DNA of 12,914 nucleotides from an uncultured Blautia sp. (GTDB taxonomy: Bacteria; Bacillota; Clostridia; Lachnospirales; Lachnospiraceae). A model generated the notes under the pieces. The model was given only the letters and a program-made list of their open reading frames with translations. It was not told the origin of the DNA and ran no database searches. Positions 1 to 7,375 of this stretch are shown here, in pieces (the first letter of the stretch is position 1; every line of letters starts with the position of its first letter). The translations under genes were made by a program, and so were the position numbers. The stretch covers positions 1-12,914 of the forward strand of contig USDN01000074.1 in assembly GCA_900553515.1 (NCBI GenBank). Reading direction: 5' to 3'.

Positions 1-767
1 TGGGAGAAGATGTGGATCTGGCACAGATCGCTCAGACTACAGCCGGATTTACCGGGGCAGATCTGGAAAACCTTCTGAATGAGGCTGCTATCATGGCGGC
101 GAGAGAAAACCGCAGCTATATCATGCAGCAGGATATTAAACATGCCTTTATTAAGGTAGGCATCGGAGCTGAGAAACGCAGCAAAGTGATTTCTGAGAAA
201 GAGAAAAAGATCACCGCTTATCATGAGGCGGGACATGCGATCCTGTTTCACGTTCTTCCGGACATGGATCCGGTTTATACCATTTCCATTATCCCAACAG
301 GAATAGGAGCGGCAGGATATACCATGCCTCTTCCGGAAAATGATGAGATGTTCAATACAAAAGGAAAAATGCTCCAGGATATTACCACTCTTCTGGGCGG
401 ACGTGTGGCAGAGGAAATCATTTTCGGAGATATCACCACCGGTGCTTCCAATGACATTAAACGTGCTACCAGCACAGCACGCTCTATGGTGATGCAGTAC
501 GGTATGTCTGATAAGATGGGACTGATCGCCTATGGAGACGAAGGTGACGAGGTATTTATTGGAAGAGATCTTGCACATACAAGAAGTTATAGTGAAGAGG
601 TTGCCAAGGAGATCGATCAGGAGATACATGACATTATTGATGGCTGTCATCAGCGGGCAAAGGAGATCATTCTCCAGCATCAGGATGTCCTTCATAAATG
701 TGCAGCCCTTCTTTTAGAGAAGGAAAAGGTGCAGCGAGACGAGTTTGAGGCACTTTTTACAGAATAA
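1..767 (+). CDS. ftsH: ATP-dependent zinc metalloprotease FtsH, C-terminal part (5' end outside window)
   Basis: This is the 3' part of an FtsH-type AAA+ membrane protease, which degrades membrane and unstable cytosolic proteins. The reading frame is already open at the left edge, with GEDVDLAQIA in frame from base 3, so no start lies in the window. Visible parts are the end of the AAA lid, with the FtsH-typical stretch around GFTGADLENLLNEAA, and then the M41 peptidase domain. The zinc site HEAGH is at 222-236. The third zinc ligand is expected at the Asp of TTGASNDIKRAT, near base 453. The family is usually about 600-700 residues, so roughly the last 250 are seen; the N-terminal membrane segments and Walker motifs are missing only because of the window edge. 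It ends with TAA. Family assignment is very secure. Whether it is the only FtsH of the genome cannot be told. Confidence 0.96.
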   Translation, partial: GEDVDLAQIAQTTAGFTGADLENLLNEAAIMAARENRSYIMQQDIKHAFIKVGIGAEKRSKVISEKEKKITAYHEAGHAILFHVLPDMDPVYTISIIPTGIGAAGYTMPLPENDEMFNTKGKMLQDITTLLGGRVAEEIIFGDITTGASNDIKRATSTARSMVMQYGMSDKMGLIAYGDEGDEVFIGRDLAHTRSYSEEVAKEIDQEIHDIIDGCHQRAKEIILQHQDVLHKCAALLLEKEKVQRDEFEALFTE

Positions 768-935
768 ATTTTATAAGTCTAAAATGAGCATGTACAATAT
801 AGCTAAAATACCATATACATTTTTGTGAACTTTGTGCACACTTATTTGTTGACTCATGCTATTATATATATCGTAAAAACCCCCCAATACATTATATAGT
901 TTTTGCTACACCCCATAAGAAGAAATACCTTCTCC
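768..935. other. AT-rich intergenic stretch after ftsH
   Basis: There is no gene here. The stretch is very AT-rich, with a perfect 8-base palindrome TGTGCACA at 833-840 and a C6 run near 881. A TTGACT at 849-854 has no -10 box at a usable distance, so I do not call a promoter. It probably forms the 3' untranslated region of the ftsH transcript, up to the terminators that follow. Confidence 0.5.
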
Positions 936-966
936 AAAAAAGCCAGCCTATCCCGCTGGCTTTTTT
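936..966 (+). terminator. Rho-independent terminator after ftsH
   Basis: A perfect 6-bp stem, GCCAGC (942-947) with GCTGGC (955-960), has a 7-base loop and is followed by six T. Six A precede the stem, so the A/T flanks extend the helix and the hairpin could also work on the other strand. Confidence 0.9.
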
Positions 967-969
967 ACT

Positions 970-991
970 GCCCAAAAACAGGGCTTTTTTT
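970..991 (+). terminator. Second, short terminator-like hairpin
   Basis: A 4-bp stem, GCCC (970-973) with GGGC (981-984), has a 7-base loop and is followed by seven T. It lies 4 bases after the first terminator and looks like a back-up. The T-run abuts the -35 box of the next promoter. Confidence 0.55.
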
Positions 992-992
992 G

Positions 993-1021
993 TTGTAACT
1001 TTGTTAAAATTAAGATAGAAT
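993..1021 (+). promoter_or_regulatory. Sigma-A promoter of the amylase gene
   Basis: A -35 TTGTAA (993-998) and a -10 TAGAAT (1016-1021) are separated by exactly 17 bases. They lie just after the ftsH terminators and about 30 bases before the amylase start. The expected transcript start is near 1028. Confidence 0.7.
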
Positions 1022-1053
1022 AAACATATGCTTAAATTAAAGGGGAACGAGTT

Positions 1054-3162
1054 ATGAGGCTTGAAAAAGAGGATGTAATGAAAAAAATGCAGTATATTCT
1101 CAATATGCGTGCAGCGTTAAATAAAGATGCTTTTTTCAGTGATGGAACAAAGTATTATCGAAACCCGTCAGAGCCGGAGGCAGGCGAAAATGTAATGATC
1201 AGCTTTCGGACACAGAAGAATAATGTGGATTCTGTATATCTTGTATCAGAAGGTGTAAGATACAAGATGAAAGTATACAAAACATTGAAGGGTTTTGACT
1301 ATCATGGTGTAAAGATCACCATGCCGGACAAAGTCTTTCGCTATTATTTTGAGATCCATTATGGCTGGATCACCTGTTACTACAACAGTATGGGAGTCAG
1401 TACGGAAATCCAGGAGAGAGATAATTTTGAGATTTATCCGGGATATCATACACCGGATTGGGCAAAAGGTGCTGTTATGTATCAGATCTATGCTGACAGG
1501 TTCTGCAATGGAGATCCGGATAATGATGTGCAGACCGGAGAGTATTCTTACCTGGGAGAACATTGCCAGCAGGTACAGGACTGGGGAAAGATACCGGCGG
1601 TTATGGGGGTCAGGGAGTTTTACGGAGGTGATCTGAAGGGGATCATCGACAAGCTGGATTATCTGAAAGATCTGGGGGTTGAGGTGGTATATCTGAACCC
1701 TATCTTCGTATCTCCAAGCAACCATAAATATGACTGTCAGGATTATGATTATGTAGATCCTCATCTGGGAAAGATCGTAAATGACAGTGATGAACTTTTG
1801 AACCCCGGGGACAGAGATAATTCACACGCAGGGAAATATATCCGGCGTGTAACAGAAAAAGAAAATCTGGAAGCCAGCAACAGACTGTTTATTAAATTAG
1901 TAGAAGAACTGCATAAAAGGGATATGAAAGTGATCCTGGACGGTGTGTTCAATCACTGTGGATCCTTTAATAAATGGATGGACAGAGAGCGGATCTATGA
2001 AGGGCAGGAGGGATATGAACCCGGAGCATATATTTCTGCCGAAAGTCCTTACCGGTCTTTTTTTAATTTTCACGATGAAAATGCGTGGCCATATAATAAT
2101 TCCTATGATGGCTGGTGGACTCATGAAACTTTGCCAAAATTGAATTATGAGGGTTCCAGGAAACTGTACGACCATATTTTAAAAGTAGCTGAGAAATGGG
2201 TGTCTCCGCCCTTTAATGCAGATGGGTGGAGACTGGATGTGGCTGCAGACCTGGGATTCAGCAACGAATTTAACCATCGTTTCTGGAAGGATTTCCGGAA
2301 AGTAGTCAAGGCGGCTAATCCGGATGCCCTGATTCTTGCAGAGCACTATGGAAATCCGGAAGGATGGCTTCAGGGAGACGAGTGGGATTCTGTGATGAAC
2401 TATGATGCTTTTATGGAGCCGGTGACCTGGTTCCTGACAGGTATGGAAAAGCACAGTGATGAATACCGGGAAGACCTTTATGGGGACAGCAATGCTTTTA
2501 TCGGCGCTATGATGCACCATATGCGCTTCCTTCATATGTCAGCTCTTCATACGGCTATGAATGAGCTTTCCAACCATGACCACTCCCGTTTCCTTACCAG
2601 AACAAACCGGAGAGTGGGAAGGATTTCCTATGCAGGACCGGAGGCAGCTTCACAGAATATCAATAAAGCAGTAATGAGAGAGGCTGTGGCAATCCAGATG
2701 ACCTGGCCTGGAGCTCCTACTGTTTATTATGGAGATGAGGCAGGTGTATGCGGATTTACGGATCCGGATAACCGAAGGACTTATCCCTGGGGAAAGGAAG
2801 ACCAGGATCTGATCCTTTTCCATAAAAAAATGATTGCTTTACATAAGAAATACAGGATCCTGAGGACGGGGTCGCTGAAGTTTCTCTGGAATGATTACCA
2901 GGGACTTTGCTATGGCAGATTTTCTCATACAGAGCAGATCATTGTGGTCATCAACAATCGTGACGAAGGAAGAGAAGTGATGCTGGATATCTGGCAGACA
3001 GGAATCACCAGACTGGAAGAATCTGTGATCACCAGACTGATGCTGTCAAGCCAGGACGGTTTCATAGATAAAGAGGAACAGATCATTGCACGGGCAGGAT
3101 CCCTCAATTTGTATCTGCCGGCAAGGAGTGTGACGATCCTTCATCATAAAGATGTTTTATAA
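1054..3162 (+). CDS. Cytoplasmic GH13 alpha-glycosidase, neopullulanase/cyclomaltodextrinase-like
   Basis: This is a glycoside hydrolase family 13 enzyme of 702 residues, expected to cut alpha-1,4 (perhaps also alpha-1,6) bonds of maltodextrins. It has an N-terminal beta-sandwich (about 25-130, CBM34-like), a TIM barrel (about 137-590) and a C-terminal beta domain. GH13 motifs are visible: DGVFNH (296-301), GWRLDVA (391-397, nucleophile D395), ILAEHYG (acid/base E430) and NHDHSR (507-512, stabiliser D509). LPKLN (360-364) resembles the MPKLN region typical of GH13_20. There is no signal peptide, so it should act on imported oligosaccharides inside the cell. The start at 1054 has a strong SD (AAGGGGAA, 1040-1047); an ATG at 1078 with a weaker site would remove 8 residues. 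The gene stands alone, with no sugar transporter or regulator next to it. The family is very secure; the exact substrate is not. Confidence 0.93.
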   Translation: MRLEKEDVMKKMQYILNMRAALNKDAFFSDGTKYYRNPSEPEAGENVMISFRTQKNNVDSVYLVSEGVRYKMKVYKTLKGFDYHGVKITMPDKVFRYYFEIHYGWITCYYNSMGVSTEIQERDNFEIYPGYHTPDWAKGAVMYQIYADRFCNGDPDNDVQTGEYSYLGEHCQQVQDWGKIPAVMGVREFYGGDLKGIIDKLDYLKDLGVEVVYLNPIFVSPSNHKYDCQDYDYVDPHLGKIVNDSDELLNPGDRDNSHAGKYIRRVTEKENLEASNRLFIKLVEELHKRDMKVILDGVFNHCGSFNKWMDRERIYEGQEGYEPGAYISAESPYRSFFNFHDENAWPYNNSYDGWWTHETLPKLNYEGSRKLYDHILKVAEKWVSPPFNADGWRLDVAADLGFSNEFNHRFWKDFRKVVKAANPDALILAEHYGNPEGWLQGDEWDSVMNYDAFMEPVTWFLTGMEKHSDEYREDLYGDSNAFIGAMMHHMRFLHMSALHTAMNELSNHDHSRFLTRTNRRVGRISYAGPEAASQNINKAVMREAVAIQMTWPGAPTVYYGDEAGVCGFTDPDNRRTYPWGKEDQDLILFHKKMIALHKKYRILRTGSLKFLWNDYQGLCYGRFSHTEQIIVVINNRDEGREVMLDIWQTGITRLEESVITRLMLSSQDGFIDKEEQIIARAGSLNLYLPARSVTILHHKDVL

Positions 3163-3183
3163 GAAGTATTCTGCGATTTCTTC

Positions 3184-3212
3184 TTGACAGTCCTGTCATG
3201 GTATGTTACGAT
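3184..3212 (+). promoter_or_regulatory. Strong promoter of the amino acid ABC operon, with overlapping inverted repeat
   Basis: A consensus -35 TTGACA (3184-3189), a 17-base spacer and a -10 TACGAT (3207-3212) preceded by TG in the extended -10 position (3204-3205). A perfect inverted repeat, TGACAG-TC-CTGTCA (3185-3198), overlaps the -35 box and is a candidate operator. The untranslated leader to the start at 3289 is about 70 bases. No good terminator separates it from the amylase; AAGAAG/CTTCTT (3161-3185) is weak and lacks a T-run. Confidence 0.8.
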
Positions 3213-3288
3213 ATCAATACTTTCACATGGTAGAGTGATTGTGTGCTAACATGAAAGAGCGAAAACAAGGACAAGGGAGATTTACATT

Positions 3289-4158
3289 ATGAAGAAAAAA
3301 ACAGTTGCAGTAATGATGGCGGCACTTATGGCTATGGGGATGATGTCAGCAGTCAGTGTACAGGCAGGCGTGGAAGATAAGACTCTGATCGTAGGATTTG
3401 ATGCAGAATATCCTCCGTACGGATATATGGATGAGAACGGAGAATATACAGGCTTTGACCTGGAACTTGCTCAGGCAGTCTGTGATATAGAAGGATGGGA
3501 ACTGGAAAAGAAACCTATCAACTGGGATTCTAAGGATATGGAATTGAATTCAGGATCTATTGACTGTATCTGGAATGGATTTACCATGAATGGAAGAGAA
3601 GATGAATATACATTTTCTGTTCCTTATGTAGACAACAGTCAGGTGATCGTTGTGGCAGAAGATTCAGGTATTGAAAAACTTACAGACCTTGCAGGCAAGA
3701 CTGTGGGTGTGCAGGCAGCCTCCGCAGCACTGGACGTGCTTCAGAGCGAAGAAGAGGGTGGTCAGAAAGAACTGACGGATACTTTTGCAGCGCTGAATGA
3801 GTTTGCTGATTACAATACAGCATTTACTGAGCTTCAGGCGGGAGCGCTGGACGCTCTGGCAATTGATGTAGGCGTTGCCAAATATCAGATCAAATCCAGG
3901 GGAGAAGGATTTGTGATGCTGGATGAAAGTCTGAATACAGAACAGTATGCTATTGGATTCAAAAAAGGCAATGATGAGCTCTGTGATATCGTAAATGCAG
4001 ATCTTCAGAAGCTGGCTGATGATGGAACCGTTCAGAAACTGGCTGAAAAGTATGAGATCGCCGATATGGTAAGCCTTGGTGCATCAGAAGAAAATGCAGA
4101 GGATGCCGCAGAAGAAGCGCCGGCAGAAGAAGCCGATACAGAAGAGACTGCAGAATAA
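3289..4158 (+). CDS. Polar amino acid ABC transporter, substrate-binding protein
   Basis: This 289-residue family 3 extracellular solute-binding protein is the binding component of the importer made with the next two genes. A signal peptide (1 to about 26) has a KKK start, a Met/Ala-rich core and a VQA-G cleavage site. There is no lipobox cysteine, although such proteins in Gram-positives are commonly lipid-anchored. The mature part shows the family pattern: FDAEYPPYGY, YTGFDLELAQAV (53-64), the ligand Arg R103 in NGFTMNGRED and the ligand Asp D193 in ALAIDVGVA. The last 25 residues (265-289) form an acidic, low-complexity tail with 12 Asp/Glu and no basic residue, beyond the normal fold. SD AGGGAG is at 3274-3279, 9 bases before ATG. 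The substrate is likely a polar or cyclic amino acid; I cannot say which. The strong promoter and the hairpin downstream suggest this is the most highly made subunit. Confidence 0.93.
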   Translation: MKKKTVAVMMAALMAMGMMSAVSVQAGVEDKTLIVGFDAEYPPYGYMDENGEYTGFDLELAQAVCDIEGWELEKKPINWDSKDMELNSGSIDCIWNGFTMNGREDEYTFSVPYVDNSQVIVVAEDSGIEKLTDLAGKTVGVQAASAALDVLQSEEEGGQKELTDTFAALNEFADYNTAFTELQAGALDALAIDVGVAKYQIKSRGEGFVMLDESLNTEQYAIGFKKGNDELCDIVNADLQKLADDGTVQKLAEKYEIADMVSLGASEENAEDAAEEAPAEEADTEETAE

Positions 4159-4224
4159 GTATATTTCGGGCAGTGAAGTTCCATGTGTTTGAGATATAAC
4201 TGAATAGAGAATGCAGATAAAATA

Positions 4225-4270
4225 GGTTGCTGTGCAGGTTGATGGTCAACTGGTGCAGCAGCCTTATTTG
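4225..4270 (+). other. Long intercistronic RNA hairpin between binding protein and permease
   Basis: The 18-base arms 4225-4242 and 4246-4263 pair across a TGG loop, with 13 Watson-Crick pairs, 4 G-U pairs and one A/G mismatch. A short, interrupted T-run (TTATTTG) follows. Such a hairpin between a binding-protein gene and its permease gene commonly protects the upstream mRNA or terminates part of the transcripts, giving an excess of binding protein. That role is inferred; the pairing is seen. Confidence 0.8.
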
Positions 4271-4318
4271 CGACAAAGATATTTTTATAAAATTTATTAT
4301 GATTACGGAGGAAAGAAT

Positions 4319-4966
4319 ATGAGCTTTCAGGTGATGCTGGAACAGCTTACCACAGGTTTTGGATCCACGCTGATGATCTTCTGCCTGACTCTTCTGTTTT
4401 CCCTTCCTTTGGGACTTGTGGTGTATTTTGGAAGAGTGTGCAGATTTAAACCTTTAAGCCTTTTGGTAAAATGCTATATTTCCATTATGAGAGGTACTCC
4501 TCTGATGCTGCAGCTGCTGTTGTGGTATTTTGGACCTTTCTATTTGTGGGGGATGAATATTGGAGGATATAAATTTACTGCTATTATCCTGGGCTGTTCT
4601 TTAAATTATGCAGCGTATTTTGCAGAAATCTACCGCTCCGGTATCGAGTCCATCCCTGTCGGACAGTATGAAGCCGCGCAGCTTCTTGGTTATAACAGAC
4701 AGCAGACATTTTTTAAGATCGTTCTGCCGCAGATGGTAAAGATCGTTCTGCCGTCTGTGACAAATGAGGTGATCACCCTGGTAAAAGATACTTCCCTGGT
4801 TTATTCTGTATCTTATATTGAGATGTTTGCAAGAGCCAAACAGATCGCGGCTGCAGAGACAACGGTTATGCCTTTTATGATCGCAGGTGTATTTTATTAT
4901 ATCTTTAACTTTGTGGTTGCCTGGATCATGGAGTGGTTTGAGAAAAAAATGAATTATTATCACTAG
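4319..4966 (+). CDS. Polar amino acid ABC transporter, permease
   Basis: This 215-residue permease belongs to the His/Glu/Gln/Arg/opine family (HisMQ/GlnP type). It is very hydrophobic, with about five membrane segments (near 16-38, 46-78, 84-104, 155-175, 183-204). The cytoplasmic EAA loop that docks on the ATPase is clear: VGQYEAAQLLGYNRQQTFFKIVLPQ (about 114-138), followed by the typical TLVKDTSLVYSVS. I chose ATG 4319 because GGAGGAAAG lies right before it. The frame is open upstream to a possible GTG at 4232, but those extra residues would be encoded by the intercistronic hairpin and do not look like this family. One permease gene implies a homodimer in the membrane. It is followed after 10 bases by the ATPase gene. 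Confidence 0.93.
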   Translation: MSFQVMLEQLTTGFGSTLMIFCLTLLFSLPLGLVVYFGRVCRFKPLSLLVKCYISIMRGTPLMLQLLLWYFGPFYLWGMNIGGYKFTAIILGCSLNYAAYFAEIYRSGIESIPVGQYEAAQLLGYNRQQTFFKIVLPQMVKIVLPSVTNEVITLVKDTSLVYSVSYIEMFARAKQIAAAETTVMPFMIAGVFYYIFNFVVAWIMEWFEKKMNYYH

Positions 4967-4976
4967 GAGGAGCGAA

Positions 4977-5738
4977 ATGAATCTTCTGGAAATGAAAAAT
5001 ATAAAGAAAGAATTTAACGGACTGAAAGTCCTGAAAGATATTTCCCTTCATGTAAATGAAGGAGAGATTGTTTCCATTATCGGACCGTCCGGTTCAGGAA
5101 AGTCCACTCTTTTAAGATGCGCCACCATGCTGACGGATATTGACAGCGGAGAGATCACTTATATGGGAAAGAAGACTGTCTGGATGGAAAATGGAAAACC
5201 AGTCACTCCGCCCAAAAAGGAATTGAAAGAAATCTGCTCCTGTTTTGGTCTTGTTTTCCAGAATTTTAATCTGTTTCCTCATTACTCTGTCATGAAAAAT
5301 ATTACAGACGCTCCCATTCATGTGCAGAAACGAGATAAAACGGAGGTTTATCAGGAAGCCCGGGAACTTCTGGCAAAAATGGGACTTTCCGACAAGGAGG
5401 ATGCCTATCCCTGCCAGCTTTCCGGAGGTCAGTGCCAGAGGGTTGCCATTGCCAGAGCACTGGCTCTGAACCCGAAGATACTGTTCTTTGACGAACCTAC
5501 ATCCGCTTTGGATCCGGAGCTGACCGGAGAGGTGCTGCGGGTGATCCGTTCCCTTGCAGATCTGCATATTACCATGGTAATCGTTACCCACGAGATGAAT
5601 TTTGCCAGAGATATTTCTGATCGGGTCATTTTTATGGATCAGGGAGTGATCGCTGTAGAAGGAACTCCTGAACAGGTATTTTCTTCAGACAATGGCCGTA
5701 TGAAGGAATTCCTGGGTAAATTCCATCAGGGAGCGTAA
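4977..5738 (+). CDS. Polar amino acid ABC transporter, ATP-binding protein
   Basis: This 253-residue ATPase of the GlnQ/HisP type powers the importer. All ABC motifs are intact: Walker A GPSGSGKST (36-44), Q-loop VFQNFNLFPH (Q95), signature LSGGQCQRVAIARAL (148-162), Walker B ILFFDEPTSALDPE (168-181) and switch histidine H205 in VTHEM. A short insert around 65-85 (KTVWMENGKPVTPPKK) lies between the strand after Walker A and the Q-loop; related Clostridial proteins have similar inserts, from memory. The SD AGGAGG (4965-4970) overlaps the permease stop codon, so translation is probably coupled. It is the last gene of the operon. No clear terminator follows, only a weak AAAAG/CTTTT pair, so read-through into purB is possible. 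Confidence 0.95.
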   Translation: MNLLEMKNIKKEFNGLKVLKDISLHVNEGEIVSIIGPSGSGKSTLLRCATMLTDIDSGEITYMGKKTVWMENGKPVTPPKKELKEICSCFGLVFQNFNLFPHYSVMKNITDAPIHVQKRDKTEVYQEARELLAKMGLSDKEDAYPCQLSGGQCQRVAIARALALNPKILFFDEPTSALDPELTGEVLRVIRSLADLHITMVIVTHEMNFARDISDRVIFMDQGVIAVEGTPEQVFSSDNGRMKEFLGKFHQGA

Positions 5739-5747
5739 GAAAAGAGG

Positions 5748-5776
5748 TTGCTTTTAAATCAGGGATGTTATATAAT
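5748..5776 (+). promoter_or_regulatory. Promoter of purB
   Basis: A -35 TTGCTT (5748-5753), a 17-base spacer and a consensus -10 TATAAT (5771-5776). The leader before purB is about 90 bases. It contains a 7-bp inverted pair, TGACTGT (5792-5798) with ACAGTCA (5835-5841), around a T6 run. I could not match it to the purine riboswitch core. Confidence 0.8.
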
Positions 5777-5875
5777 TTTCTTCGTATGATATGACTGTAT
5801 GAATAAAGAGGAAACAGCGTTTTTTCTGAAATGGACAGTCACGGCAGGAATCTTTCAAATGATAGGAGATACGGA

Positions 5876-7309
5876 ATGAGTACAGACAGATATGTAAGTC
5901 CGCTCTCAGAGCGCTATGCAAGTAAAGAAATGCAGTATATTTTCTCACCGGATATGAAATTCCGCACATGGAGAAGATTGTGGATTGCCCTTGCAGAGAC
6001 AGAAAAGGAACTTGGCCTGAATATTACGCAGGAGCAGATCGATGAGCTGAAAAGCCACGCAGACGATATCAATTATGATGTAGCAAAAGAGAGAGAACGC
6101 CAGGTACGCCATGACGTTATGTCTCATGTGTATGCATATGGTGTACAGTGCCCGAAGGCAAAGGGAATCATCCATCTGGGCGCTACTTCATGTTATGTAG
6201 GCGATAATACAGATATTATTGTAATGGCAGAGGCACTGAAGCTGGTTCGTAAGAAACTGGTCAATGTGATCGCGGAACTGTCAAAATTTGCTGATAAATA
6301 TAAAGACCAGCCAACTCTGGCATTTACCCACTTCCAGCCGGCTCAGCCTACTACAGTAGGAAAAAGAGCAACACTCTGGACACAGGAGTTCCTGATGGAT
6401 CTGGAGGATCTGGAATATGTATTAAGTACACTGAAGCTTCTTGGTTCCAAAGGTACTACAGGAACACAGGCAAGCTTTCTTGAGCTGTTTGACGGAGATC
6501 AGGAAACCATTGACAAGATTGATCCCATGATCGCGGAAAAAATGGGATTTGAGAACTGTTATCCGGTATCCGGACAGACCTATTCCCGCAAGGTGGATAC
6601 ACGAGTTCTGAATATCCTTGCAGGAATTGCAGCAAGTGCCCACAAGATGTCTAACGATATCCGTCTTCTTCAGCATCTGAAGGAGGTAGAGGAACCGTTT
6701 GAAAAATCTCAGATCGGTTCTTCTGCAATGGCTTATAAGAGAAATCCTATGAGAAGTGAGCGTATTGCTTCTCTGTCAAGATATGTGATGATCGATGCCC
6801 TGAATCCGGCTATCACATCTGCGACTCAGTGGTTTGAGAGAACTCTGGATGACTCTGCAAATAAGAGACTCAGCGTTCCAGAAGGCTTCCTTGCCATTGA
6901 CGGAATCCTGGATCTTTGCCTGAATGTGGTGGACGGACTGGTGGTTTATCCTAAGGTGATTGAAAAACGTCTTCGTTCCGAGCTTCCGTTCATGGCCACA
7001 GAGAATATCATGATGGATGCGGTTAAGGCAGGCGGAGACCGTCAGGAACTCCACGAGCGTATCCGTGAGCTTTCCATGGAAGCAGGACGTACTGTGAAGG
7101 TAGAAGGAAAGGACAACAATCTTCTGGAACTGATCGCAGCAGATCCGGCCTTTAACCTGACTCTGGAGGAACTGGAAAAGACAATGGAGCCGTCCAGATA
7201 TGTGGGAAGAGCCAAAGAACAGACAGAGGTATTTCTTGCAAAAACCGTACAGCCGGTTCTTGACGCTCATAAGGAACTTCTTGGAGTAACGGCAGAAATC
7301 AATGTATAA
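5876..7309 (+). CDS. purB: Adenylosuccinate lyase
   Basis: This 477-residue member of the fumarase/aspartase superfamily catalyses two purine steps: SAICAR to AICAR, and adenylosuccinate to AMP plus fumarate. The superfamily signature is present as GSSAMAYKRNP (281-291), where most members have Pro instead of the second Ala; this mobile loop carries the catalytic serine. Other conserved parts are RHDVMSHV (78-85), GIIHLGATS (97-105) and THFQPAQPTT (151-160) with the catalytic His H152. The length and the GSSAMxYKRNPMRSE form resemble the longer, eukaryote-like PurB group rather than the 430-residue B. subtilis type. I chose ATG 5876, which has AGGAG at 5864-5868; an in-frame ATG 45 bases upstream has no SD. 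purA follows after 66 bases, and together they turn IMP into AMP. Confidence 0.96.
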   Translation: MSTDRYVSPLSERYASKEMQYIFSPDMKFRTWRRLWIALAETEKELGLNITQEQIDELKSHADDINYDVAKERERQVRHDVMSHVYAYGVQCPKAKGIIHLGATSCYVGDNTDIIVMAEALKLVRKKLVNVIAELSKFADKYKDQPTLAFTHFQPAQPTTVGKRATLWTQEFLMDLEDLEYVLSTLKLLGSKGTTGTQASFLELFDGDQETIDKIDPMIAEKMGFENCYPVSGQTYSRKVDTRVLNILAGIAASAHKMSNDIRLLQHLKEVEEPFEKSQIGSSAMAYKRNPMRSERIASLSRYVMIDALNPAITSATQWFERTLDDSANKRLSVPEGFLAIDGILDLCLNVVDGLVVYPKVIEKRLRSELPFMATENIMMDAVKAGGDRQELHERIRELSMEAGRTVKVEGKDNNLLELIAADPAFNLTLEELEKTMEPSRYVGRAKEQTEVFLAKTVQPVLDAHKELLGVTAEINV

Positions 7310-7316
7310 ATTATAG

Positions 7317-7341
7317 TAACTATTCAGGTACTGAACAGTTA
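7317..7341 (+). other. Small hairpin between purB and purA
   Basis: The arms 7317-7327 and 7331-7341 form ten pairs with one A/C mismatch and a GTA loop. There is no T-run, so it is not a typical terminator. It may stabilise or process the purB-purA message. The SD AGGAGG for purA (7360-7365) lies 19 bases further on. Confidence 0.5.
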
Positions 7342-7375
7342 AGATCAATAAACGGCACGAGGAGGAAATAGTGTT

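Noticed and set aside
4232..4318. In-frame GTG extension of the permease, 29 residues longer
   Set aside because: The extension is encoded by the intercistronic hairpin, is not permease-like, and ATG 4319 has a perfect SD.
5831..5875. Upstream ATG giving purB 15 more residues
   Set aside because: It has no ribosome site, and MSTDRYVSPLSERY at 5876 is the usual PurB beginning with AGGAG before it.
5777..5875. Purine riboswitch before purB
   Set aside because: No conserved purine-aptamer junction bases or two pairing hairpin loops could be found.
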